DNA of 49,429 nucleotides from assembly GCA_022360955.1 (NCBI GenBank), contig JAKSBV010000335.1:1-49429 (forward strand), given 5' to 3'. The notes beneath the pieces are model-generated. The model had not been told where the DNA came from, did not search any database, and saw only the letters and a list, made by a program, of their open reading frames with translations. A program made the position numbers and the translations under genes. This DNA comes from Bacillota bacterium. GTDB taxonomy: Bacteria > Bacillota > Clostridia > SK-Y3. Positions 17,484 through 25,962 of the stretch are shown one piece after another (position 1 is the first letter of the stretch; the number at the start of each line of letters is the position of its first letter).

Positions 17484-17514
17484 GCCCTGAAAATATTATT
17501 TTCAGGGCCTTTTT
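17484..17514 (+). terminator. Riboswitch-controlled terminator
   Basis: GCCCTGAA (17484-17491) pairs with TTCAGGGC (17501-17508), extended by AAT/ATT pairs, and is followed by a T-run. It forms the expression platform between the FMN aptamer and ribD. Confidence 0.9.
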
Positions 17515-17544
17515 GATGCCAAAATGATTTGAGAGGGTGATGCT

Positions 17545-18639
17545 GTGGAACAGGAATATATGAAAAGGGCAATCGCATTATCTAAGTTAGGAATGGGCTA
17601 TACCAACCCCAATCCCTTAGTAGGTGCCGTGATTGTGAAGGATAGCAGGATTATCGGGGAAGGATATCATGCATACTATGGGGGAGCCCATGCGGAAATC
17701 AATGCCTTTGAAAATGCCAAAGAGGATGTACGAGGTGCTGTTCTGTATGTAACCTTGGAACCATGTTCTCATTACGGCAAAACCCCTCCTTGTGCTGAGG
17801 CGATCGTAGAGAAAGGGATCTCTAAGGTTGTGATAGGCATGAAAGACCCGAATCCGTTGGTAGCGGGTAAGGGCATAGACATTTTGAAAAATAACGAAAT
17901 AGAAGTCATAACGGGGGTGCTGGAAGAGGAGATAACGAAAGTAAACGAAATTTTCATTCACTATATCACCACCGGAACCCCCTTTTGTATCCTTAAAACA
18001 GCCATGACACTGGACGGTAAAATTGCGGCAAAAACGGGAGATTCAAAATGGATTACCGGCGAAGCCTCCAGAAAATACGTTCATCAATTAAGACATCGAG
18101 TGGCCGCAATAATGGTTGGGATTGGTACGGTACTGGAAGATGATCCTTGGCTGACCACAAGGTTGGATGAAAAGAGCGGACAGGATCCTGTAAGGGTCGT
18201 TGTTGATACTTATGCCAGGACACCCCCGGAAGCAAAAGTATGCAATGTCCATTCAAAGGCAAAGACCATGATTGCTGTTACGGAAAAAGCGGATCAATAT
18301 CGGCTTGAAGTACTCCGGCTAAAGGGAGCGGAGGTGTTGGTCACACCTGTAAAAGACGGTAAAGTAGATTTGGCGTATTTGATGAAGGCGCTGGGTGAAA
18401 GAGGGATCGACAGCATTCTGTTAGAAGGGGGGAGTGTCCTTAATTATAGTGCGTTGGATAAGGGCATCGTAAATAAAATCATGGCGTTTATAGCGCCTAA
18501 AATCATAGGCGGCACTTGCGCCAAAACGCCGGTAGGCGGTGAAGGCAAAAGTTATGTGAAGGATGCATTTGTATTGAAAGACATGACGGTAAGATCCTTT
18601 GGACGGGATATGATGATAGAAGGATATGTGGATGTGTGA
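17545..18639 (+). CDS. ribD: Bifunctional riboflavin biosynthesis deaminase/reductase
   Basis: Carries out pyrimidine deamination and ribosyl side-chain reduction, the second and third steps from GTP toward riboflavin. The 364-residue product has the zinc deaminase motif HAE (49-51) with Cys74 and Cys83 (EPCSHYGKTPPC), then an NADPH reductase domain (about 148-364, TLDGKIAAKTGDSKWITG and LLEGGSVLN). GTG 17545 follows GAGAGGG. It is first in the FMN-riboswitch operon ribD-ribE-ribBA-ribH. Confidence 0.97.
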   Translation: MEQEYMKRAIALSKLGMGYTNPNPLVGAVIVKDSRIIGEGYHAYYGGAHAEINAFENAKEDVRGAVLYVTLEPCSHYGKTPPCAEAIVEKGISKVVIGMKDPNPLVAGKGIDILKNNEIEVITGVLEEEITKVNEIFIHYITTGTPFCILKTAMTLDGKIAAKTGDSKWITGEASRKYVHQLRHRVAAIMVGIGTVLEDDPWLTTRLDEKSGQDPVRVVVDTYARTPPEAKVCNVHSKAKTMIAVTEKADQYRLEVLRLKGAEVLVTPVKDGKVDLAYLMKALGERGIDSILLEGGSVLNYSALDKGIVNKIMAFIAPKIIGGTCAKTPVGGEGKSYVKDAFVLKDMTVRSFGRDMMIEGYVDV

Positions 18640-18690
18640 TTATATTCAGCAGCCAAATATCTATCGGTGGGAGAGGAGGAATAAGCACTG

Positions 18691-19341
18691 ATGTTTACCG
18701 GAATGATTGAGGAAATAGGCATGGTACAATCTGTTGTAAAGACTGCCAAAACGGCTCAAATAAGCATTGGAGCCAAAAAAATCTTGGAAGATATAAGCGT
18801 GGGAGATAGTATCAGCACCAATGGGGTGTGTTTGACCGTATCCGCATTTAATCCTCACAGCTTTTCAGCGGATGTGATGCCTGAAACGATGAGAAGGAGC
18901 AATTTGAAGGGTTTACGCAAGGGCAGTCCGGTCAATCTGGAAAGAGCTTTGCGTGTGGGGGATAGGCTCGGAGGGCATATGGTTTCGGGACATATTGACG
19001 GTGTCGGCATTATTAGAGCATTTGAAAAAGAGGACAATGCAACCTGGGTAACCATTCAAGCGGCGGATGCGATATTGCGTTATGTCATACCTAAAGGCTC
19101 CGTTGCAATAGACGGCATTAGTTTAACAGCAGCCTATGCGGATAAAAGGATGTTTAAGGTTTCGATTATTCCGCTGACGCAGCGGGAGACCACACTTTTA
19201 GAGAAAAAAGTCGGACATGAGGTGAACCTGGAATGTGATCCGGTGGGAAAATATGTGGAAAAACTCTTGTCCTCTCAACCGGAGACGGAAAACAGTTCAT
19301 ACGTCAATATGGGTTTTCTTAAAGAAAACGGATTTTTATAA
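18691..19341 (+). CDS. ribE: Riboflavin synthase, alpha subunit
   Basis: Dismutates two 6,7-dimethyl-8-ribityllumazine molecules to riboflavin. The 216-residue product shows the start MFTGMIEEIG and two tandem lumazine-binding barrels (about 1-95 and 96-195), each with the VNLERALRV- or LTAAYAD-type signature and the GGHMVSGHIDG junction. ATG 18691 follows GAGAGGAGG. It starts 51 bases after ribD. Confidence 0.97.
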   Translation: MFTGMIEEIGMVQSVVKTAKTAQISIGAKKILEDISVGDSISTNGVCLTVSAFNPHSFSADVMPETMRRSNLKGLRKGSPVNLERALRVGDRLGGHMVSGHIDGVGIIRAFEKEDNATWVTIQAADAILRYVIPKGSVAIDGISLTAAYADKRMFKVSIIPLTQRETTLLEKKVGHEVNLECDPVGKYVEKLLSSQPETENSSYVNMGFLKENGFL

Positions 19342-19356
19342 GAAAGAGGGAATGAT

Positions 19357-20574
19357 ATGTACAAATTTCACGCCATTGAAGAAGCCATTGAGCATATGAA
19401 GCAAGGGAAAATGGTTGTTGTCGTTGACGATGAAAATAGGGAAAATGAGGGAGACCTTGTTCTGGCGGCGGAAAAAGTTACCCCGGAGGCCGTTAATTTT
19501 ATGGTTAAATACGGCCGGGGACTTGTCTGTGTGCCTATGACCGAAGAAAGATTGAACGCATTGGATATTCGTCAAATGACATATCATAATACGGATGCCA
19601 AAAAGACTGCTTTTACGGTATCCGTAGATTTGACCGAAAGCACGACGGGCATATCGGCAGCAGAACGAAGCGCAACCATATTGAAGTTAACGGACCCAAA
19701 TGCCGCGGCAAGGGATTTTACCAGGCCCGGACATATTTTCCCCCTTGCGGCCAAACAGGGCGGGGTGCTTCAACGGGCAGGGCATACGGAAGCGGCTGTG
19801 GATCTGGCAAGATTAGCCGGTCTTTCTCCGGCGGGTGTCATATGCGAAATCATGAATGAAGACGGTACGATGGCCAGGGTACCTGAATTGATGGCATATG
19901 TAGAAAAGCATGATCTCACAATCATTACGATAGCGGATTTGATTGCCTATCGCAGGAAAAAGGAATGCCTTGTGGAAAAAGTATCGGAAGCAGAGCTGCC
20001 CACCCGATATGGCCACTTTAAAATGGCAGGCTATGTTAATAAACTCAACGGTGAACACCATGTCGCACTCGTAAAAGGGGATGTGGCAGGGGAAAAACCT
20101 GTGCTTGTGAGAGTACACTCGGAGTGTCTTACAGGGGATACGTTCGCATCTCTTAGATGCGATTGCGGTGACCAGCTGGCTGCGGCGATGAAGGCCATTG
20201 AGAAAGAAGGAAGGGGGATATTGCTATACATGCGCCAGGAAGGAAGAGGCATAGGGCTGATCAATAAAATAAAGGCCTATGCCCTCCAGGATGAAGGGCT
20301 GGATACTGTGGAAGCAAACATTGCGTTGGGCTTTCCCGATGACTTGAGAGATTATGGGATAGGCGCACAAATTTTATCTGACCTAGGGGTCCGAAAGGTG
20401 CAATTGATGACCAATAATCCGAAAAAAATCTCGGGTATTTCAGGATATGGTATTGATATTGTGAATCGAATCCCCATACAAATGAATCATTGTGAAAGCA
20501 ATGAGTACTATTTGAAAACAAAAAAGCAAAAAATGGGTCATATGCTTGCATTTAAGGAGGGTGTATCACTATGA
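19357..20574 (+). CDS. ribBA: 3,4-dihydroxy-2-butanone-4-phosphate synthase / GTP cyclohydrolase II
   Basis: A fused enzyme of 405 residues that opens both entry branches of riboflavin synthesis. The N-terminal half (1-200) has [11 protein letters not shown] (24-34) and [10 protein letters not shown] (141-150) of the RibB domain. The C-terminal half has the RibA zinc cysteines 257, 268 and 270 ([18 protein letters not shown]) and [17 protein letters not shown]. Third gene in the operon; its stop overlaps the ribH start by four bases (ATGA), indicating translational coupling. Confidence 0.97.
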   Translation: MYKFHAIEEAIEHMKQGKMVVVVDDENRENEGDLVLAAEKVTPEAVNFMVKYGRGLVCVPMTEERLNALDIRQMTYHNTDAKKTAFTVSVDLTESTTGISAAERSATILKLTDPNAAARDFTRPGHIFPLAAKQGGVLQRAGHTEAAVDLARLAGLSPAGVICEIMNEDGTMARVPELMAYVEKHDLTIITIADLIAYRRKKECLVEKVSEAELPTRYGHFKMAGYVNKLNGEHHVALVKGDVAGEKPVLVRVHSECLTGDTFASLRCDCGDQLAAAMKAIEKEGRGILLYMRQEGRGIGLINKIKAYALQDEGLDTVEANIALGFPDDLRDYGIGAQILSDLGVRKVQLMTNNPKKISGISGYGIDIVNRIPIQMNHCESNEYYLKTKKQKMGHMLAFKEGVSL

Positions 20575-21032
20575 AAACCTATGAAGGAACGTTGATTGCA
20601 CAAGGATTAAGATTCGGTATTGTTGCCGGCCGATTCAACGAGTTTATAGTCAACAAGCTAATCGGCGGTGCAGCGGATGCGCTGAAACGACATGGGGTTG
20701 AAGAAGGGGAGATGGAGCTCGTATGGGTTCCGGGGGCCTTTGAAATCCCTATTGCGGCCAAAAGGCTGGCAGCATCTAAAAAATATGATGCCGTCATTTG
20801 TTTAGGGGCTGTGATCAGAGGCGCCACGCCCCATTTTGACTATGTTGCGAATGAAGTGTCAAAAGGAATAGCCGGGATATCCCTGGAAACGGACGTACCC
20901 GTTATATTTGGTGTGCTTACAACGGATACCCTTGAACAGGCGATTGAAAGGGCCGGGACAAAGGCGGGCAATAAAGGGTATGATGCCGCTGTTTCAGCTA
21001 TTGAAATGGCCAATTTATTCAAAGAGATTTGA
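20571..21032 (+). CDS. ribH: 6,7-dimethyl-8-ribityllumazine synthase
   Basis: Condenses the RibB and RibD products to lumazine and usually assembles as a 60-mer or pentamer. The 153-residue product has [14 protein letters not shown] (21-34), VPGAFEIP and the catalytic [14 protein letters not shown] with His88. An AAGGAGG lies just inside ribBA. Last gene of the rib operon; no clear terminator follows, only a low-complexity repeat. Confidence 0.97.
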   Translation: MKTYEGTLIAQGLRFGIVAGRFNEFIVNKLIGGAADALKRHGVEEGEMELVWVPGAFEIPIAAKRLAASKKYDAVICLGAVIRGATPHFDYVANEVSKGIAGISLETDVPVIFGVLTTDTLEQAIERAGTKAGNKGYDAAVSAIEMANLFKEI

Positions 21033-21043
21033 TAGAAAGGGGT

Positions 21044-21200
21044 AATTAATTAAGAATGAAGAATTAAGGATTAAGAATGAAGGATTGGATTTGGGGATGC
21101 TGAATAATGCTAAGATAAAGAATGAATCATGGGTTGTTTAGAGCCTATTGGCTCGGTATTCTCAGCCCTCATCTCTCAGCCCTCAACTATTTTTAAGGTT
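21044..21200. repeat. Low-complexity repeat remnant (family A words)
   Basis: A tract of GAATTAAG/GAATGAAG words is followed by TCTCAGCCCTCATCTCTC and CAGCCCTCAACTATTTTTAA, closely like 92-200 but without recognisable inverted ends. It separates ribH from the next promoter. Confidence 0.55.
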
Positions 21201-21203
21201 TTA

Positions 21204-21232
21204 TTCACGACAGCACTTAAATATGATATAAT
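21204..21232 (+). promoter_or_regulatory. Possible promoter of the second DRTGG gene
   Basis: TTCACG (21204-21209), a 17-base spacer and TATAAT (21227-21232), located 38 bases before the DRTGG start. Confidence 0.55.
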
Positions 21233-21269
21233 TTTAACAGACATGTTCACAAAAAAAAGGGAGGCTTGA

Positions 21270-21629
21270 ATGGTGACTGTTAAAGAACTTGCAGGCAAAT
21301 TAAATCTAAAGGTCGTAACAGGAGAAGGCGGTCTGCACAAAGAGGTGCAGGGAGCCTATATCTGCGATCTTCTCAGCTGGGTGATGTCCCGCGCACAAAA
21401 GGGGAATGTGTGGATTACGGTGCAGACCAATGTTAATGTTGCGGCCGTAGCACTGCTGACGGAGGTTTCATGTGTGATTGTACCGGAAGATATAAAAATT
21501 GATGAACAGACGATTGTGAAAGCAAATAATGAGAATATTCCCCTTCTTTCTTCGTCGTCCAAGGCCTATGAATTAGCGGTTATGATTCATGAGCAATTCA
21601 CAATGAACCATGAAAAAAACGATGGATGA
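21270..21629 (+). CDS. DRTGG-domain protein (second copy)
   Basis: A 119-residue stand-alone DRTGG domain (TVKELAGKLNLKVVTGEGG, GAYICDLLSWVMSRA, GNVWITVQTNVN). The ligand and function are unknown. The strong GGGAGG ribosome binding site precedes ATG 21270. It heads the PHP-hydC-HATPase-hydBA block and mirrors the DRTGG gene at 15017 that heads the HydS block, so it is likely part of hydrogenase-associated regulation. Confidence 0.85.
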   Translation: MVTVKELAGKLNLKVVTGEGGLHKEVQGAYICDLLSWVMSRAQKGNVWITVQTNVNVAAVALLTEVSCVIVPEDIKIDEQTIVKANNENIPLLSSSSKAYELAVMIHEQFTMNHEKNDG

Positions 21630-21676
21630 ATAGGGTGAAGCGCGGAATGTAAACGATGGGGGCTGTGGAGGGTAAG

Positions 21677-22396
21677 ATGAAGTATTACTACGATTTACAC
21701 ATACACACGGCGCTGTCGCCGTGTGCTAATGAAGATATGACGCCTAATAATATTGTAAATATGGCACTGCTAAAGGGACTGGACTTTATTGCCATCACCG
21801 ACCACAATCATGCAGGCAATGTGGAAGCAGTGGTTGAATGTGCCCGGGGCAAGGATATTGTTGTCATCCCGGGCATGGAAGTGGAATCTGCGGAAGAGGT
21901 CCATTTGCTGTGCCTTTTTCCCGATGTCACGGCTGCCCATGAAATGCAGCAGCTCGTATTCGACCACTTGCCGGATATGCGAAACAGGGCGGATATCTTT
22001 GGAAGTCAAATACTGTATAACAGCAGGGATGAAATCGTTGGTCAAGAGGCAAGGCTGTTATTAACGGCAACCTCTTTAACCGTAGACAATGTCAAAAAAG
22101 AAGCAGAAAAACTGAGGGGGGCAGTCATCCCCGCTCATATTGACAGAAATGCATTTAGCATTATCTCGAACCTGGGCTTTATATCCGAAGACATGAACTT
22201 TACCACAATAGAGGTATCGAAAAATGCAAAGGTAAGTGAATTGTTAGAAAAACATGCCTATCTAAGGAGATACAAAATGATTCATAATTCCGATGCCCAT
22301 CATCTGGGAGATATTTCGGAAGCCCGTCATTTTCTTGAACTCGCCTCTAAATCAGCAGCTTTGCTGCTGCAGATGCTGACTTCAAATATCTGCTGA
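21677..22396 (+). CDS. PHP-domain metal-dependent phosphoesterase
   Basis: The 239-residue product has PHP motifs: YDLHIHTALSPCA (motif I), AITDHNHAGN (II), PGMEVESAEEVHLL (III), IPAHIDRNAF and HNSDAHHLGDI (IV). The family hydrolyses phosphomonoesters or phosphodiesters in the cytoplasm; the substrate is unknown. I chose ATG 21677 after GGAGGG because the first motif begins five residues later. It lies between DRTGG and hydC, a setting I recall from other clostridial hydrogenase clusters, which suggests a link to redox signalling that has no proven mechanism. Confidence 0.88.
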   Translation: MKYYYDLHIHTALSPCANEDMTPNNIVNMALLKGLDFIAITDHNHAGNVEAVVECARGKDIVVIPGMEVESAEEVHLLCLFPDVTAAHEMQQLVFDHLPDMRNRADIFGSQILYNSRDEIVGQEARLLLTATSLTVDNVKKEAEKLRGAVIPAHIDRNAFSIISNLGFISEDMNFTTIEVSKNAKVSELLEKHAYLRRYKMIHNSDAHHLGDISEARHFLELASKSAALLLQMLTSNIC

Positions 22397-22474
22397 ATCA
22401 TACAAAAGGGACGCTTGTCAGGGGCCGGTGAGGTTCATGAGTATCCCATATCAGCTGTGTTTAGCCAATGGTTC

Positions 22475-22539
22475 CGGTTAAAAAAATAACAAAAAATTTA
22501 ACTTGAAATGTAGATTTTTTAACAATTACTTGTTATAAT
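22475..22539 (+). promoter_or_regulatory. hydC promoter region with possible Rex-like operators
   Basis: An extended -10 TGTTATAAT lies at 22531-22539 with no clear -35. CGGTTAAAAAAATAACAA (22475-22492) matches most positions of the Rex consensus TTGTTAANNNNTTAACAA. A second palindrome, TAACAATTACTTGTTA (22520-22535), overlaps the -10 but has the half-sites in inverted order. NADH-responsive Rex control would suit a bifurcating hydrogenase; this is inference from weak matches. Confidence 0.35.
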
Positions 22540-22685
22540 AAAGGAGAAATAAAAAAATGTTAAATTTGTATCAAAGTTTTTAAGCAAGTCTTATAGACAC
22601 AAGAAGTTTTTAAGAAACTTTGAACGACATCAAATATGTCGTAGGCTGTTTAACAAATTTAAAGTGAAATGTAAGGAGGTTTAAA

Positions 22686-23177
22686 ATGGGTGAGCAAAAT
22701 TGCACTTTTGTCGGTACAAAAGAACAAGAGCAAAAATTGTTAGAGGTCATTGAGAAGCATAAAGATACGAAAGGGGCCCTTATTCCTGTACTTCATGAAG
22801 CGCAAGAAATCTACGGTTATCTGCCCTTGGAAGTTCAAAAAATTGTTTCAGAGGGATTGGATGTGTCTTTGACGGAGATCTATGGGGTCATTACTTTTTA
22901 TACCCAGTTTTCTTTGAATCCCAAAGGAAAGTATAAGATTGGTGTCTGTCTAGGGACGGCATGTTATGTAAAAGGGGCCGGTCCAATTATTGATAAAGTC
23001 AAAGAAAAATTAGGAATTAATGTTGACGAATGTTCGGAAGACGGGCTGTTTTCACTGGAGGCGACTCGCTGTATAGGGGCTTGTGGTCTGGCACCGGTGA
23101 TGACAATCAACGATGATGTGTATGGCAAGCTGGAAACTGAGGACGTAGAAGGAATATTGGAAAAATATATGAAGTAG
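22686..23177 (+). CDS. hydC: Bifurcating [FeFe]-hydrogenase subunit HydC (NuoE-like)
   Basis: A thioredoxin-like [2Fe-2S] subunit of 163 residues with ligands Cys88, Cys93, Cys129 and Cys133 (VCLGTACYVKG and RCIGACGLAPV). In HydABC it passes electrons near the HydB flavin. ATG 22686 follows AAGGAGG. It is the first structural gene of hydC-HATPase-[2Fe-2S]-hydB-hydA and has a 290-base leader. Confidence 0.95.
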   Translation: MGEQNCTFVGTKEQEQKLLEVIEKHKDTKGALIPVLHEAQEIYGYLPLEVQKIVSEGLDVSLTEIYGVITFYTQFSLNPKGKYKIGVCLGTACYVKGAGPIIDKVKEKLGINVDECSEDGLFSLEATRCIGACGLAPVMTINDDVYGKLETEDVEGILEKYMK

Positions 23178-23199
23178 AAAGCAGAAGGCGTGGAAAGAT

Positions 23200-23751
23200 A
23201 TGAAAGAACTTTCACTGCATATTTTAGACATTGTTCAGAACTCAATTTCTGCTTGTGCCGATTTAATCCGGATAGATGTTACGGTAGATATTGAGGCAGA
23301 TCTTTTGGCATTTATAATAGAAGATAACGGAAAGGGTATGGATGCTCAGTTATTAAAAACCGTATCTGATCCCTTTGCGACGACAAGAACGACCCGTAAA
23401 GTCGGATTGGGTATTTCTTTACTAAAAGCAGCGGCGGAAGGCTGTGACGGAGGCCTGGAAATATCCTCGGTGCAAGGAGAAGGTACAAAGGTTAAGGCAT
23501 GGTTTGCATACGGCCATATTGACCGTGCCCCTCTTGGAGATATGGTCGAAACAATTGTTTCCCTGGTTGCATGTAATCCGGCCATTGATTTTGTCTACCA
23601 TCACAGGATGGGGGAAAAGCATTTTGAATTTGATACGTGCGAGATCAAAAAGGTTCTTGGGGAAGTTAGTATTAATAATATAGAAGTGATTTCGTGGATA
23701 AGGGACTATTGTCGTGAAGGTATAGAAAGTTTATATGGAGGTGTAGAATAG
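23200..23751 (+). CDS. HATPase-domain protein of the hydrogenase operon
   Basis: The 183-residue product has a GHKL ATP-binding fold: N-box SLHILDIVQNSISA (5-18), G1 EDNGKGMD (41-48), the DPFATTRTTRKVGLGISLL lid (57-75), and GEGTKVKAWF. The C-terminal 80 residues are not a kinase core and are specific to this family. There is no histidine phosphoacceptor domain, so it is an ATP-binding switch rather than a classic sensor kinase. Its TAG stop overlaps the next GTG by one base. It is the second HATPase in the hydrogenase region. Confidence 0.88.
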   Translation: MKELSLHILDIVQNSISACADLIRIDVTVDIEADLLAFIIEDNGKGMDAQLLKTVSDPFATTRTTRKVGLGISLLKAAAEGCDGGLEISSVQGEGTKVKAWFAYGHIDRAPLGDMVETIVSLVACNPAIDFVYHHRMGEKHFEFDTCEIKKVLGEVSINNIEVISWIRDYCREGIESLYGGVE

Positions 23752-24122
23752 TGAAAAGCTTGGCTGAGTTAGAAGCAATTAGAAAAAAAGCACAAGAAAA
23801 GGTTGATTTAAGGACAGAGCGTCAAGAAGGTATTAGGATTGTTGTCGGTATGGCCACTTGCGGTATTGCGGCTGGTGCAAGGCCGGTGCTGAATGCTTTT
23901 ATGGAAGAAGCGGCAAAGAGAAATTTAAAAGATGTTACCATTGCGCAGACCGGATGTATCGGGGTATGCAGATTGGAACCGGTTGTTGAAGTCTATGTGC
24001 CGGGGGAAGAAAAAGTCACCTATGTCAGCATGACGCCGGAAAAAGCGGTACAGATTATTAACGAGCACATTGTTAACGGCAATGCGTGTATACAATATAC
24101 GATCGGTGCGGCAGATAAATAA
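23751..24122 (+). CDS. [2Fe-2S] thioredoxin-like ferredoxin of the hydrogenase operon
   Basis: A 123-residue protein with Cys37, Cys69, Cys73 and Cys113 in MATCGIAAGA and TGCIGVCRLEP, matching the thioredoxin-like [2Fe-2S] fold of HydC and of the HydB N-terminus. The usual second cysteine of the first pair is replaced (CGIAAGA). Homologues I recall sit beside HydS and HydABC in Thermotoga. GTG 23751 uses GGAGG upstream and overlaps the HATPase stop. It may carry electrons or be a sensing element; its role is not settled. Confidence 0.85.
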   Translation: MKSLAELEAIRKKAQEKVDLRTERQEGIRIVVGMATCGIAAGARPVLNAFMEEAAKRNLKDVTIAQTGCIGVCRLEPVVEVYVPGEEKVTYVSMTPEKAVQIINEHIVNGNACIQYTIGAADK

Positions 24123-24145
24123 AAATTAGAAAAGGAGGGTGTTCA

Positions 24146-25945
24146 ATGGATTTTGCAAGATCTCATGTACTCGTCTGTAGTGGTACGGGATGTGCTTCGT
24201 CAAACAGCGAGAAAATTATTACAGAGTTTGAACAACAATTAAAAAAGTATGAAATTGAGAAAGAAATAAAAGTGATTCGAACCGGATGTTTCGGTTTATG
24301 CGCACTGGGACCGATTATTGTTGTATATCCCGAAGGTGCGTTCTATAGTGAAGTAAAAGTTGAAGATATTAAAGACATTGTTGAAGAACATTTGTTAAAG
24401 GGACGTATTGTCAAGAGACTTTTATATCAAGAAACCATTGCGGATGAAGATACGATCAAGTCTCTTAATGAAGTAGATTTTTATAAGAAACAGCTGCGTG
24501 TTGCTTTGAGAAATTGCGGTGTGATTAATCCTGAAAATATTGAGGAATATATTGCCTTTGACGGATATAAGGCCCTTGGCAACGTATTGACCGAAATGAC
24601 GCCGGAGCAGGTGATCGACATCATTAAAAAATCCGGATTAAGAGGCAGAGGGGGCGGCGGATTCCCTAGCGGATTGAAATGGGAGTTTACCGCAAAAGCG
24701 AAAGGGGATCAAAAGTATGTTGCCTGTAACGCCGACGAAGGGGACCCGGGTGCCTTTATGGACAGAAGTGTATTGGAGGGTGATCCTCATAGTGTCATAG
24801 AAGCCATGGCAATTGCGGGATACGCTGTTGGTGCGAATCAGGGATATATCTATATTAGAGCAGAGTATCCGATTGCGGTTAAGCGATTGGAGCTTGCTAT
24901 CAAGGAAGCGAAAGAATACGGTTTATTAGGTGATCATATATTCGGAACGGACTTTTGTTTTGACTTGGAAATCCGATTGGGGGCCGGTGCATTCGTCTGC
25001 GGTGAAGAAACGGCGCTTATGACTTCAATTGAAGGCTATAGAGGGGAACCTAGGCCACGACCGCCGTTTCCGGCAGTAAAAGGTCTATGGGCGAAGCCGA
25101 CATTATTAAATAATGTTGAAACCTATGCCAATATCCCGGTGATTATATTAAAGGGTGCGGAATGGTTTGCAGGTATCGGTACGGAAAAAAGTAAAGGTAC
25201 CAAAGTATTTGCCCTGGGGGGTAAAATCGAAAACACCGGTTTGGTGGAAATTCCGATGGGTACGACCCTTAGGGAAATCGTTGAAGAAATCGGCGGCGGT
25301 ATTCCTAACGGTAAGAAATTTAAGGCTGCGCAGACAGGCGGACCTTCTGGCGGTTGTATTCCTGCCGAGTTGATCGACACCCCTATTGATTATGATTCAT
25401 TGATGGAAATCGGTTCTATGATGGGTTCCGGCGGATTAATCGTTATGGATGAAGATACATGTATGGTTGATATTGCTAAATTCTTTTTGGAGTTTACGGT
25501 GGATGAGTCCTGTGGAAAATGTTCTCCCTGCAGAATCGGAACCAAAAGAATGCTGGAGATCCTTGAAAAGATTACAAACGGTAACGGAACAATGAAAGAC
25601 ATCGAAAATCTCGAAACCTTATGCAATAATGTAAAGGCTGCGGCTTTGTGCGGACTCGGACAGACTGCGCCCAACCCGATACTCAGCACCTTGAGATATT
25701 TTAAAGATGAATATATTGCACACGTACAGGAGAAGAAGTGTCCTGCAGGCGTATGTAAATCACTCCTCGCCTATACCATAGATGCAGGATTGTGTAAAGG
25801 GTGCGGCATTTGTGCAAAACAATGTCCGGTGGACGCAATTAGCGGAGAGAGGAAGAAACCTTATATCATTGACACCGATAGCTGTGTAAAATGCGGTATT
25901 TGTATGGAGAAATGTCCGTTTAAGGCTATATTCAAAAACTACTAA
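24146..25945 (+). CDS. hydB: Bifurcating [FeFe]-hydrogenase subunit HydB (NuoF-like, FMN)
   Basis: The flavin- and NADH-binding subunit. The 599 residues contain, in order: an N-terminal [2Fe-2S] domain (Cys11, Cys16, Cys48, Cys52), the FMN/NADH core (GRGGGGFPSGLKW near 172, CNADEGDPGAFMDRS), an SLBB-like segment, a [4Fe-4S] motif (ESCGKCSPCRIGTKR) and two C-terminal [4Fe-4S] clusters (CKGCGICAKQC, CVKCGICMEKC). This is the complete bifurcating-type HydB layout, with clusters that classical NuoF lacks. AAAGGAGG precedes ATG 24146. hydA follows 17 bases later. The FMN it binds links it to the rib operon upstream. Confidence 0.96.
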   Translation: MDFARSHVLVCSGTGCASSNSEKIITEFEQQLKKYEIEKEIKVIRTGCFGLCALGPIIVVYPEGAFYSEVKVEDIKDIVEEHLLKGRIVKRLLYQETIADEDTIKSLNEVDFYKKQLRVALRNCGVINPENIEEYIAFDGYKALGNVLTEMTPEQVIDIIKKSGLRGRGGGGFPSGLKWEFTAKAKGDQKYVACNADEGDPGAFMDRSVLEGDPHSVIEAMAIAGYAVGANQGYIYIRAEYPIAVKRLELAIKEAKEYGLLGDHIFGTDFCFDLEIRLGAGAFVCGEETALMTSIEGYRGEPRPRPPFPAVKGLWAKPTLLNNVETYANIPVIILKGAEWFAGIGTEKSKGTKVFALGGKIENTGLVEIPMGTTLREIVEEIGGGIPNGKKFKAAQTGGPSGGCIPAELIDTPIDYDSLMEIGSMMGSGGLIVMDEDTCMVDIAKFFLEFTVDESCGKCSPCRIGTKRMLEILEKITNGNGTMKDIENLETLCNNVKAAALCGLGQTAPNPILSTLRYFKDEYIAHVQEKKCPAGVCKSLLAYTIDAGLCKGCGICAKQCPVDAISGERKKPYIIDTDSCVKCGICMEKCPFKAIFKNY

Positions 25946-25962
25946 GAAAGGGGATGAGGAAA

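Noticed and set aside
17410-17490. 26-codon frame starting at the AAGGAG-ATG end of the FMN aptamer and ending in the terminator stem
   Set aside because: The AGAAGGA sequence is a conserved aptamer block, not evidence of a ribosome binding site, and the frame runs into the terminator. I treat it as chance.
22557-22583. 8-codon mini-frame after the hydC promoter
   Set aside because: It has a good AAAGGAG but is too short to support as a gene; noted only in the hydC leader finding.
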